From Acidaminococcus fermentans (GTDB lineage Bacteria; Bacillota_C; Negativicutes; Acidaminococcales; Acidaminococcaceae), in contig SFHH01000040.1 in assembly GCA_004555735.1 (NCBI GenBank), positions 1 to 13,520 of the forward strand: a stretch of DNA of 13,520 nucleotides, in the 5' to 3' direction. The notes beneath the pieces are model-generated. The model was not told the origin of the DNA, did not search any database, and saw only the letters and a list, made by a program, of their open reading frames with translations. This document shows positions 6,877 to 13,161 of the stretch, piece by piece. The translations under genes and the position numbers were made by a program. Positions within the stretch are counted from its first letter, which is position 1, and every line of letters begins with the position of its first letter.

Positions 6877-7128
6877 TCACCAGCTCAGTACTGAAGCCAA
6901 ATATCCCATTGGGCTGCTACTGGGAGCGTAATTGACAATGCTGCACTGATGGGGCGCCAACATAAGGAACGAAAACTGCCCATTGTTTGCTCTTGGATGC
7001 TTGCTCTCTTCCCAGACGTCCAGGGTTCGCCGCAGCCTGCCCAGCTTGATTCCGATTGCCAGTGCGTCTTTGGTTTCATCCTGTTTTCGGGTATAAAAAT
7101 GCCGCCCCGCTAGGGACGGCTGGCGCCT
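6877..7128 (-). pseudogene. Orphan open frame without a start, possible 3' remnant of a gene
   Basis: An 83-codon frame ends in tandem stops (TGA TGA, 6879-6874). It contains DETKDALAIGIKLGRL, then DVWEESKHPRANNGQFSFL and SPMGYLASVLSW. The composition is protein-like, while the other frames here are unnaturally rich in W or stops. There is no ATG, GTG or TTG before the middle of the frame, and its first codons run through a terminator stem, so it cannot be an intact gene. I do not recognise the family. It may be only a chance open frame. Confidence 0.3.
7091..7120 (-). terminator. Terminator of the CPCC/YjcQ-like unit
   Basis: On the minus strand GCCGTCCC and GGGGCGGC pair (one U-G pair) around TAGC (7120-7101), followed by ATTTTTATAC. 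It lies about 100 bases past the end of the YjcQ-like frame. Confidence 0.75.
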
Positions 7129-7221
7129 TTATTCAAATTTCTATCTGATACGCAACAAATTCCTATCACAATCGACGATAATGAATACCTTCCTCAGCAA
7201 GCTGTACCGCATGCGGTTATA

Positions 7222-7526
7222 TTAAATCACATGGTGATATAGGGGGTTAGGCTTTGGTTTTTCATAATCATCTGGGTACAGTCGATCCAGGCCTTTCAGA
7301 GTAATCCTTGGACGTCCTTTGCTGGCCAGGAATCTTCCGGATGTATCTGCGCCTACGGAGCTGCCTTCCACTAGGCCCCCCTGGATTAGCATCCTCATCA
7401 GGGCTAGAAACCAGCCCGGGTGATTCCCAGGGTTTCCGGTGAAAGGCTACGCTCATCGAATGTTTCTGTATCCATACTGGCTTCCATCACAGATAGAATA
7501 CGATAAATGATCCGGATGTTATCCAT
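7222..7526 (-). pseudogene. YjcQ-family protein, frameshifted
   Basis: YjcQ-like small protein (winged-helix-like family found in Firmicutes and their phages) of about 101 residues in two frames. The first part, from ATG 7526, reads MDNIRIIYRILSVMEASMD and on to LGITRA, then meets TAG and TGA TGA. Reading one base off from about 7415, it continues WFLALMRMLIQGGLVEG, then GRPRITLKGLDRLYPDD, and stops at TAA (7224-7222). The join A-WFLALMRMLI...GLVEG...RPRITLKGL is the family's usual order, so one base appears lost near 7410-7417. Its ATG shares its A with the upstream gene's stop (TGATG), showing that the two were a coupled unit. The gene may be truly broken, or this could be a sequencing error. 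Function of the family is not established; a DNA-binding or regulatory role is only inferred. Confidence 0.65.
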
Positions 7527-7735
7527 CAGTAAATTTGCTTTCCTTCTTTCCAGGCCTTACGAGCTTCATTCAGGGACATTTTATTGGCGCCTTCTCTCAC
7601 ATTTGGAAATGCTCGCTGTCCATAGTCATTTTCCCACCCGCATACAGGACATACGTCAAAATCCCCGACAACGCTCTTCCCGCATACAGGACATTTCATT
7701 GTTTCTGTATCGGGATCCAGTCTATATTTCTCCAT
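7526..7735 (-). CDS. CPCC-type cysteine-rich small protein
   Basis: A 69-residue protein with two zinc-knuckle pairs, CPVCG at 15-19 and CPVCGWEND at 29-37. The tail EGANKMSLNEARKAW (48-62) closely fits the cysteine-rich CPCC family (the GANKMSLNEAR signature). It probably binds one zinc ion; the role of the family is unknown. AGGGAGGTGG stands four bases before the ATG at 7735. The frame is also open upstream to 8035, so a longer product from 7963 is possible, but that segment is AT-rich and has no good ribosome binding site. The gene is coupled to the frameshifted YjcQ-like gene (TGATG), with a terminator beyond it. Its lower GC content and setting beside an integrase fragment suggest transfer. 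Confidence 0.8.
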   Translation of the reverse strand: MEKYRLDPDTETMKCPVCGKSVVGDFDVCPVCGWENDYGQRAFPNVREGANKMSLNEARKAWKEGKQIY

Positions 7736-7963
7736 AACGCCACCTCCCTTCGATGCCATTATAAATTTATTTTTTAATTTTTCAACGATTTCTTTGGGTA
7801 GGTAAATCGCTAGATTGTTACGTTTTACGACATAGTATGTGTTTATCATTCCATTCGCGTTACCAACCACAAGTTTCAAATTCTGCTTGTTCAATCTGTA
7901 ATATCTTTGCAACTTGGGGGAGCTCCAATCAAAATACTTATTATTTGATTTCTCATTTAACAT
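7736..7963 (-). other. AT-rich coding-like segment fused in frame ahead of the CPCC protein
   Basis: The frame from ATG 7963 codes for about 76 residues (MLNEKSNNKYFDWSSPKLQR, later NLKLVVGNANGMINTYYV and LPKEIVEKLKNKF) and runs without a stop into the CPCC gene. It is clearly more AT-rich than everything around it. It begins exactly where the integrase fragment ends on the other strand, near 7965, and has no convincing ribosome binding site. It could be the C-terminal end of a truncated larger protein, or the N-terminal part of a 146-residue fusion. The ending looks to me like the tail of a toxin domain followed by a small partner gene, but I cannot name the family. Confidence 0.4.
7758..7785 (-). 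promoter_or_regulatory. Possible promoter of the CPCC gene
   Basis: TTGAAA (7785-7780) and a perfect TATAAT (7763-7758) are 16 bases apart on the minus strand. The -10 ends 22 bases before the ATG at 7735. The surrounding AT-richness makes chance matches more likely, but the placement suits the shorter 69-residue product. Confidence 0.45.
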
Positions 7964-7971
7964 ATCAGCAG

Positions 7972-8208
7972 CTTCCTGTTTCTTATGACCGTCTGAACGA
8001 GCACATCTGGAAGCGCTACTTGGTCCTGCGTCCAATGCAGCACCTGCCTCATGACTGCCGGCATACCTGCGCTACCCTGCTGAGCAATGCCGGGGTCGAG
8101 CTGAAGATCATCCAGCTCATCCTGGGGCATTCCTCCAAAGATATTACAAACCGTGTCTATACCCACAAGACGATAGAGCAGCTTGTCGAGGCCATCAATC
8201 AGATATGA
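7972..8208 (+). pseudogene. Tyrosine recombinase (integrase), C-terminal fragment
   Basis: The last 78 codons of a phage/ICE-type tyrosine recombinase. Visible are LPVSYDRLNEHIWK, the HxxR box in LPHDCRHTCATLL, the LGHSS histidine, and the nucleophile Y in NRVYTHKT, followed by the usual helix and a TGA stop at 8206-8208. The first catalytic arginine, the beta-hairpin lysine and all N-terminal DNA-binding parts are missing. Upstream of about 7970 the same frame no longer resembles an integrase and there is no start. It therefore cannot be active alone. It converges on rpsI, whose stop lies 154 bases further on. It marks the edge of a mostly deleted mobile element. Confidence 0.8.
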
Positions 8209-8211
8209 TTG

Positions 8212-8243
8212 TGTGCCCTGTGCGTACCCTTTTTGTGCCCTGT
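8212..8243 (+). repeat. Direct repeat pair after the integrase fragment
   Basis: TGTGCCCTGT occurs at 8212-8221 and again at 8234-8243, in phase at 22 bases (about two helical turns), starting just past the integrase stop. Repeats in this position commonly serve as arm-type binding sites for a tyrosine recombinase; that role is inferred here. The rest of 8244-8297 is AT-rich, with no gene seen. Confidence 0.5.
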
Positions 8244-8290
8244 AGAAAAAATTCTTCCAGTTTTGTGTAGGTTTTATCCATTTTTGAAAT

Positions 8291-8324
8291 AAAAAGAAAG
8301 CGCATCCCGTCTGGGGATACGCTT
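8291..8324 (-). terminator. Terminator of rplM-rpsI
   Basis: On the minus strand AAGCGTATCCC and GGGATGCGCTT form an 11-pair stem (one U-G) around a 5-base loop (8324-8298), followed by TCTTTTTATTTC. The plus strand has TTTTCTTCTT after the stem, so it may also stop transcripts coming from the integrase side. Confidence 0.8.
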
Positions 8325-8362
8325 TTCTTCTTGCATAAATTTGCAACAGTTTGCAGAACGAC

Positions 8363-8755
8363 TTACCGTTTGCTGAACTGGGAAGCTTTTCTTGCTTTTT
8401 TCAGACCATACTTGCGGCGTTCCTTTTCCCGAGGATCGCGGGTCAAGAGGCCAGCTTTCTTCAGCAGAGGACGGAAATCAGCGTCCACTTTCAGCAGAGC
8501 ACGGGCAATACCATGACGGATTGCACCAGCCTGGCCGGAAATCCCACCGCCAACAACGTTGGCAATGACATCATATTTGCCCAGGGTTTCGGTAGTATCC
8601 AGCGGTTGACGGACTACCAGTTCCAGGGTCTTCAGGCCGAAATACTGACCCAGTTCACGGCCGTTCACTACGATCTTGCCTTCGCCCGGAACAAGGCGAA
8701 CACGGGCAACAGAGCTTTTGCGGCTGCCAGTTGCATCATACGTAACTTTTGCCAT
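8363..8755 (-). CDS. rpsI: 30S ribosomal protein S9 (uS9)
   Basis: A 130-residue S9 of full length. Landmarks are the SRKSSVARVRL start, GRELGQYF, the central GGGISGQAGAIRHGIARAL (residues about 69-87), and the basic C-terminal tail KKARKASQFSKR that reaches toward the P-site tRNA in the ribosome. GAGGAGAGGAG precedes the ATG. It follows rplM by 20 bases in the standard rplM-rpsI pair and ends in its own terminator. The tail is intact, so the neighbouring element scar has not damaged the gene. Confidence 0.97.
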   Translation of the reverse strand: MAKVTYDATGSRKSSVARVRLVPGEGKIVVNGRELGQYFGLKTLELVVRQPLDTTETLGKYDVIANVVGGGISGQAGAIRHGIARALLKVDADFRPLLKKAGLLTRDPREKERRKYGLKKARKASQFSKR

Positions 8756-8775
8756 TTTCTAGTTCTCCTCTCCTC

Positions 8776-9213
8776 TTAGCGAATATCAATGGTCAGAACT
8801 TCAGGCTTTTGTGCAGCATGAGGATGTTCAGAACCAGCGTATACATGCAGTTTCTTGATGATCTGATTGCCCAGACGGTTATGGGGAACCATACCCCGGA
8901 CAGCCAGTTCTACCATTCTTACAGGGTCGTTTTTCAGCATATCCCCTGCTTTAGTATATTTATCGCCGCCCAGATACCCGGAATGACGGAAGTAAATCTT
9001 CTGGACCAGTTTCTTGCCAGTCAGTTTTACCTGAGCCGCATTGATGATGATCACGTGATCACCGGTATCCATATGGGGGGTAAAAGTCGGTTTATTTTTA
9101 CCGCGGAGCACTTTGGCGACTTCGGCAGCCAGACGGCCCAGAGTCTTGTCAGCGGCATCCACTACATACCATTTACGTTCAATGGTAGCCGGGGTGGCCA
9201 TGTATGTTTTCAT
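8776..9213 (-). CDS. rplM: 50S ribosomal protein L13 (uL13)
   Basis: A 145-residue L13 of normal length, assembling early on 23S rRNA. Typical segments are RKWYVVDAADKTLGRLA, LRGKNKPTFTPHMDTGDHVIIINA, YFRHSGYLGG and the conserved AVRGMVPHNRLGN. The AGGAGGAATAAGG region just before the ATG at 9213 fixes the start. It is first in the rplM-rpsI pair, with a consensus promoter and a leader of about 95 bases that can fold. Confidence 0.97.
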   Translation of the reverse strand: MKTYMATPATIERKWYVVDAADKTLGRLAAEVAKVLRGKNKPTFTPHMDTGDHVIIINAAQVKLTGKKLVQKIYFRHSGYLGGDKYTKAGDMLKNDPVRMVELAVRGMVPHNRLGNQIIKKLHVYAGSEHPHAAQKPEVLTIDIR

Positions 9214-9308
9214 CCTTATTCCTCCTAATCAAAACTCAAACTTAACTGTATCCAGTGATGAGTCTTTGGGTACGGGCCGGGGCTAACGGCGCATGCTCAA
9301 AGTGATAC
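9214..9308 (-). promoter_or_regulatory. Structured leader of rplM (candidate L13 autoregulatory leader)
   Basis: The leader can fold on the minus strand with an outer GTATC (9308-9304) / GATAC (9252-9248) stem. Nested inside are CTTTG/CAAAG and a GC-rich GCCG...CGGC hairpin. L13 mRNA leaders that bind L13 are known in Firmicutes. I cannot test the match to that family here, so this is a candidate. Confidence 0.45.
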
Positions 9309-9314
9309 CATAAT

Positions 9315-9343
9315 ATTGTACAGTATATTACAGGTATTGTCAA
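9315..9343 (-). promoter_or_regulatory. Promoter of rplM-rpsI
   Basis: A perfect TTGACA (9343-9338) and TACAAT (9320-9315) are separated by 17 bases. The -35 overlaps the TGA stop (9342-9340) of the preceding kinase gene. Confidence 0.85.
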
Positions 9344-10239
9344 CTTTTTTTCTTTTCCCTGGCCAGGAAGTTATACAGGGCGCCGATCAGCCCGGCATCG
9401 TTCCCCAGGCCCGCAAAGGCCACAGCGGTCTGCTCCAGGACCACGGGCAACAGCTCTTTCTGCAAGCTGTCCCGGAGCATGGGTTCCAAGAGATCCGCCT
9501 GGGCCATGATGCCTCCCCCCAGGATCACCCGCTGGGGATTCAGCAGGTAGCAGATGGCTGCAATGCCGGTGGCCCACTGGTGGACGGTTTCCCGGAGCAG
9601 CCGATGGAGAGGTCTGTCCCCATGGCGGACCATCTCGCAGATCATCTTCCCATTCAGTTTTTCCGGTTCTACCCCTTTCAGCCGGGCCGCCTTCCGAATC
9701 AGGGCGGTCACCGAAGCCCCTTCTTCCCAGGGGATCCGGCTCCCCAGTTTAGCCTGGCCTGTCTCTCCGGCGGTGAAGCAGTGTCCCGGCCACAGCCGCC
9801 CATCCCATACGAAAGCTCCGCCGATACCGGTGCCGATAGTGATGCAGAACAAGCTTTTTGCTCCCCGTCCGTTCCCCAGCCAGTATTCTCCCAAAGCCGC
9901 CGCATTCACATCATTTTCCACCCAGCAGGGCAGGTGCAGCCGGCGGGAGACCAGCTGTACCAGATTGACCCCGGTGAGCCCCGGAAAATGAGGGGCAGCA
10001 TGGATCACTTCCCCCGTCTGGGGATTGACCATCCCGGCCATGGAAACAGCTGCCCCCTGGACTTTGAAATATTTCTGATAGGAGCTGATCAGTCCCATCA
10101 CCTGGTCCAGGAAAGCCTCCACTCCGTCTTTGGCGATGCAATTGGGGAGACTGTCCTTGTTGAACAGTCTCCCCCTGCTGTCTGCCAGACCGTATTTGAT
10201 GGCTGTGCCACCGATATCCAGGCAGATATATTTGTCCAT
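9340..10239 (-). CDS. ROK-family sugar kinase
   Basis: A 299-residue cytosolic kinase of the ROK family, which phosphorylates hexoses or amino-hexoses with ATP. Visible are the phosphate loop DIGGTAIK (8-15), the catalytic base D110 in ENDVNAAALGE, GTGIGGAF (136-143) and AGETGQ (157-162), with E159 as the likely sugar contact. The ROK zinc motif (H-x-G-x-x-C-x-C-G-x-x-G-C) is absent. The segment after AGETG is short and continues LGSRIPWEEGAS, so this belongs to the zinc-less branch and I do not assign glucose specifically. The ATG is four bases past the gltX stop, with ACAGGG as a weak ribosome site inside gltX, implying one transcript. Its stop lies within the rplM promoter. Confidence 0.9.
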   Translation of the reverse strand: MDKYICLDIGGTAIKYGLADSRGRLFNKDSLPNCIAKDGVEAFLDQVMGLISSYQKYFKVQGAAVSMAGMVNPQTGEVIHAAPHFPGLTGVNLVQLVSRRLHLPCWVENDVNAAALGEYWLGNGRGAKSLFCITIGTGIGGAFVWDGRLWPGHCFTAGETGQAKLGSRIPWEEGASVTALIRKAARLKGVEPEKLNGKMICEMVRHGDRPLHRLLRETVHQWATGIAAICYLLNPQRVILGGGIMAQADLLEPMLRDSLQKELLPVVLEQTAVAFAGLGNDAGLIGALYNFLAREKKKS

Positions 10240-10243
10240 GGCA

Positions 10244-11710
10244 TCAGCCCTGTTCTTTGATGAAGGCGATGGCCTTTTCCAGCCGTTCCAGGGTCTTTTC
10301 CCGGCCCAGCAGTACCATCACATCGAACATGCCCGGGCTGAAGGTCCGTCCTGTAAGGGCCAGACGGGTAGGATGGATCACTTTGCCCAGGGACAGGCCC
10401 AGTTCTTCTGCCAGCTTGTTGTAGCAGGCTTCCGTAGTCGCCAGGTCGAATACTGGCAGGGTGGCCAGGGCATCATGGGCTTTCTGGAGCAGATCCGCAG
10501 CTTCTGGCTTGAAAGATTTGGCCACGCCTTTGGGATCATAGCTGTCTACATCTTCAAAGAAATACCGGGAACCTTCCGCCAGTTCCACCAGGGTCTTCAC
10601 CCGCACCCGGACCACATCCACCAGATGATCGAAGTAGGCCTGATGGGCGGGCAGATAAGTATCGTCGATGAGCCCAGCTGCTTTGAAGAAAGGCACCGCC
10701 GCGTCGGCGATTTCCCGCAGAGGCAGGCTGGAAAGGTATTGGCCGTTGAGCCAGGTGAGTTTCTTCACATCATAGATGGCGGCCTTTTTGGACATCTTGC
10801 TGAAGTCGAAGGCTTTCACCGTATCTTCCAGGGAGAAGATCTCCTGGTCGTTGCCGGGAGCCCATCCCAAAAGGGTCAGATAGTTGATGATGGCTTCGTG
10901 GAGATAGCCCTTATCCCGGAACTCTTCCACAGACGTAGCTCCGTGGCGTTTACTCAGCTTGCTCCGGTCCGGTGCCAGGATCATGGGCATGTGGCCGAAT
11001 TCTGGAGCCTTCCAGCCCAGAGCATCATAGATCACCAGCTGCTTGGGAGTGTTGGTCAGGTGTTCTTCCGCCCGCAGCACATGGGTCATGCCCATGAGAT
11101 GGTCGTCCACCACCACAGCGAAGTTGTAGGTGGGGATGCCGTTGGATTTCATGATGACGAAATCGTCGAACTGGTCCCAGTTGAAGGTCACGTCCCCATG
11201 GATCATATCATGGACGGTGATGGCCCCTTCCCGAGGCAGCTTGATCCGGACAGAATGAGGTTCTCCGGCTGCCACTCTCTTCTTGGCCTCTGTCGGATCC
11301 AGGTCCCGGCAGACCCCGGCATAATGGAAGGGCTGCTTTTTCTTCCGCTGTTCTTCCCGCTGGGCTTCCAGATCCGCCGGAGAGCAGAAGCAGTAGTAGG
11401 CCTTACCTTCGTCCACCAGCTGCTGGCAGTATTTCCTGTACAGATCCAGCCGCTCGAACTGGTAATAAGGACCATGGTCCCCACCCACTTCCGGGCCTTC
11501 ATCCCAATCCAGTCCCAGCCATTTCAGGCTGGTGATGATCTGGGAAACGGAATCTTCCTTCAGCCGGTCCCGGTCCGTATCTTCGATCCGCAGGATCATC
11601 TTTCCTCCCTGGCTCCGGGCAAACAGCCAGTTGAACAGAGCCGTCCGGGCCCCGCCGATATGCAGATACCCCGTAGGACTGGGGGCAAAACGTACACGTA
11701 CTTCACTCAT
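10244..11710 (-). CDS. gltX: Glutamyl-tRNA synthetase
   Basis: A 488-residue class I aminoacyl-tRNA synthetase that charges tRNA-Glu, and in many Firmicutes tRNA-Gln as well, ahead of the GatCAB amidotransferase; which applies here is not visible. The HIGH-type motif PSPTGYLHIGG is at 10-20 and the KMSKS-type loop is KLSKR at 251-255. The catalytic-domain RIEDTDRDR and the VVDDHLMGMTHVLRAEEHLTNT stretch are intact. C107, C109 and C134 resemble part of the zinc site of some GltX proteins, but the fourth ligand seems absent. I chose the ATG at 11710 because GGAGAGG stands eight bases before it; a GTG three codons earlier falls inside that site. It follows the helicase gene by 33 bases without a terminator. 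Confidence 0.97.
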   Translation of the reverse strand: MSEVRVRFAPSPTGYLHIGGARTALFNWLFARSQGGKMILRIEDTDRDRLKEDSVSQIITSLKWLGLDWDEGPEVGGDHGPYYQFERLDLYRKYCQQLVDEGKAYYCFCSPADLEAQREEQRKKKQPFHYAGVCRDLDPTEAKKRVAAGEPHSVRIKLPREGAITVHDMIHGDVTFNWDQFDDFVIMKSNGIPTYNFAVVVDDHLMGMTHVLRAEEHLTNTPKQLVIYDALGWKAPEFGHMPMILAPDRSKLSKRHGATSVEEFRDKGYLHEAIINYLTLLGWAPGNDQEIFSLEDTVKAFDFSKMSKKAAIYDVKKLTWLNGQYLSSLPLREIADAAVPFFKAAGLIDDTYLPAHQAYFDHLVDVVRVRVKTLVELAEGSRYFFEDVDSYDPKGVAKSFKPEAADLLQKAHDALATLPVFDLATTEACYNKLAEELGLSLGKVIHPTRLALTGRTFSPGMFDVMVLLGREKTLERLEKAIAFIKEQG

Positions 11711-11743
11711 GGTTAGCACCTCTCCATTTTTACTTGCTATTCT

Positions 11744-12997
11744 TTATTTTTCTTTCTTTTTCTGTTTCCGGGACGCTTCCGCGTATTTGGTACCCCGTTT
11801 GTTGGGACCCACCGCACTCTTGCCCCGTCTGGGCACTCGTTTCTTCTTGGGACGTACCGGTTTCACCGTCCGCCGGACTTTTTCCCCGGCCAGGTTCTGC
11901 CGTTCCAGGGTGATGGCCAGCTTCTTCTCCAAGTTCTGGAGCCACCGGGACTCATCGGCGGTGTAAAAGGTGATGGCCATCCCCTCGCTGCCGGCCCGTC
12001 CGGTCCGTCCGATCCGGTGCACATACCAGTCAGGATCATGGGGGATATCATAATTCACCACCTGGGTGATGCCTTCCACATCCAGGCCCCGGGCAGCGAT
12101 ATCACTGGCTACCAGGATCTGGAGCTTGGCCTTCCGGAAGTTTTCCATCACCTGCCGCCGCTTGGTCTGGGACATATCCCCATGGAGCACATCCACGTTG
12201 AATCCTTCCCCGTAGAGCCAGTCAGACAGCTCGATGGCCCGCTCCTTGCTGCAGCAGAACACCAGCATCAAAAAGGGATTGTACCGGCGGATCAAGGATG
12301 CCAGGGCTTCCTGTTTGTGTTCCTCGCTGACCTTGATGCAGATCTGGTGGATGGTGGAAGCGGTGGCTTCCTGGGGAGCGATGTCGATGACCAGGGGATT
12401 GGTGGTGAGTTTCCGGCTCAGTTTCCGGACTTCTTCATCCAGGGTGGCGGAACAGACCATGGTCTGATGGACCTGGGGCATCAGTCCCAAAAGGGTCTCG
12501 ATATCCTCTCCGAAGCCCTGGCGGAGCATCTCATCCACTTCATCCAACACCAAGTATCTCACCCCGCTCAGGCTGGTGTTGCCTTTCCGCAGGTGGTCCA
12601 GCAGCCGGCCTGGAGTCCCCACCAGCACCTGGGCCTTATGACCGATTTTCCGTTTCTCTTCCTCGAAATCCCGTCCGCCACTCACTGTCAGGGTGTAAAT
12701 GCCAGTATCCCCGTCCAGTTTCCGGATCTCGCCAGCTGTCTGCTGGGCCAGTTCCCGGGTGGGAGAAAGAATCAGGGCCTGGACGAATTTTTTTTTCGGT
12801 TCCACTTTATCGAACAGGGGGATCACAAAGGACAGAGTCTTCCCCACCCCTGTCTGGGCACGGGCGATCACGTCCCGCCCGTTCAAAAGAGCCGGGATGG
12901 CACGCTCCTGCACAAGCGTCGGGATATCTTTTCCAGTCCGGTGGAGTTTGTCCACCATTGTATCATTCACTTTCAGCTGGGCAAAACCTGCTGCCAT
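11744..12997 (-). CDS. DEAD-box ATP-dependent RNA helicase (DEVD variant)
   Basis: A 417-residue superfamily 2 RNA helicase, likely acting in ribosome assembly, RNA decay or cold growth. Motifs in order are the Q motif (TLVQERAIP, Q30), Walker A AQTGVGKT (47-54), PTRELAQQ (79-86), TPGRL (128-132), motif II DEVD (152-155), SAT (183-185), ARGLDV (302-307) and HRIGRTGR (327-334). Motif II carries V where most members have A; the catalytic D and E remain. The tail from about 374 is very basic (KPVRPKKKRVPRRGK and KQKKKEK), suited to RNA binding, with no separate DbpA-type domain. GAGGAG stands eight bases before the ATG. It is probably the first gene of a helicase-gltX-kinase transcript. I cannot assign it to CshA, CshB or another named subgroup with confidence. 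Confidence 0.93.
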   Translation of the reverse strand: MAAGFAQLKVNDTMVDKLHRTGKDIPTLVQERAIPALLNGRDVIARAQTGVGKTLSFVIPLFDKVEPKKKFVQALILSPTRELAQQTAGEIRKLDGDTGIYTLTVSGGRDFEEEKRKIGHKAQVLVGTPGRLLDHLRKGNTSLSGVRYLVLDEVDEMLRQGFGEDIETLLGLMPQVHQTMVCSATLDEEVRKLSRKLTTNPLVIDIAPQEATASTIHQICIKVSEEHKQEALASLIRRYNPFLMLVFCCSKERAIELSDWLYGEGFNVDVLHGDMSQTKRRQVMENFRKAKLQILVASDIAARGLDVEGITQVVNYDIPHDPDWYVHRIGRTGRAGSEGMAITFYTADESRWLQNLEKKLAITLERQNLAGEKVRRTVKPVRPKKKRVPRRGKSAVGPNKRGTKYAEASRKQKKKEK

Positions 12998-13033
12998 GGG
13001 ATCATCTCCTCTCGTTTTTCAATCGTACCCTTT

Positions 13034-13039
13034 ATTATA
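13034..13039 (-). promoter_or_regulatory. -10 box of the helicase operon promoter
   Basis: A perfect TATAAT (13039-13034) lies about 36 bases before the helicase ATG. The -35 region at 17 bases reads only TTCCCT, so the promoter may be weak or activator-dependent. Confidence 0.55.
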
Positions 13040-13075
13040 GCGTAAAAAACGGAGGAAGGGAAGGAAAAAAGGGTG

Positions 13076-13102
13076 CCAGGGTTCCTGGTGTGTCAGCTGA
13101 CA
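13076..13102. promoter_or_regulatory. Two adjacent palindromes upstream of the helicase promoter
   Basis: CCAGG-GTT-CCTGG (13076-13088) is followed two bases later by the perfect 12-base palindrome TGTCAGCTGACA (13091-13102). They lie between the aminotransferase terminator and the helicase -10. Either could be a protein-binding site; the first, with TTTTTT shortly after it on the minus strand, could instead be a back-up terminator. Confidence 0.35.
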
Positions 13103-13103
13103 G

Positions 13104-13153
13104 AAAGGGAGGGCGCTGCATGCGTGAGCTTTGCACGCTTGCAGCACCCTCCC
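13104..13153 (-). terminator. Terminator of the aminotransferase gene
   Basis: On the minus strand GGGAGGG-T-GCTGCA-A-GCGTG pairs with CACGC-A-TGCAGC-G-CCCTCCC (one U-G, one A-A mismatch) around CAAAGCT (13153-13107), followed by TTTCTG. It starts nine bases after the stop codon. Confidence 0.8.
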
Positions 13154-13161
13154 GTCATTTC

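Noticed and set aside
7146..7214. 23-codon minus-strand frame starting in the palindrome ACCGCATGCGGT
   Set aside because: No ribosome binding site and too short to support; probably chance.
10130..11716. Plus-strand open frame of 528 codons across gltX
   Set aside because: Antisense shadow of gltX; high-GC third positions leave the opposite frame open.
12017..13045. Plus-strand open frame of 342 codons across the helicase gene
   Set aside because: Antisense shadow; rich in H, G and Q with no domain.
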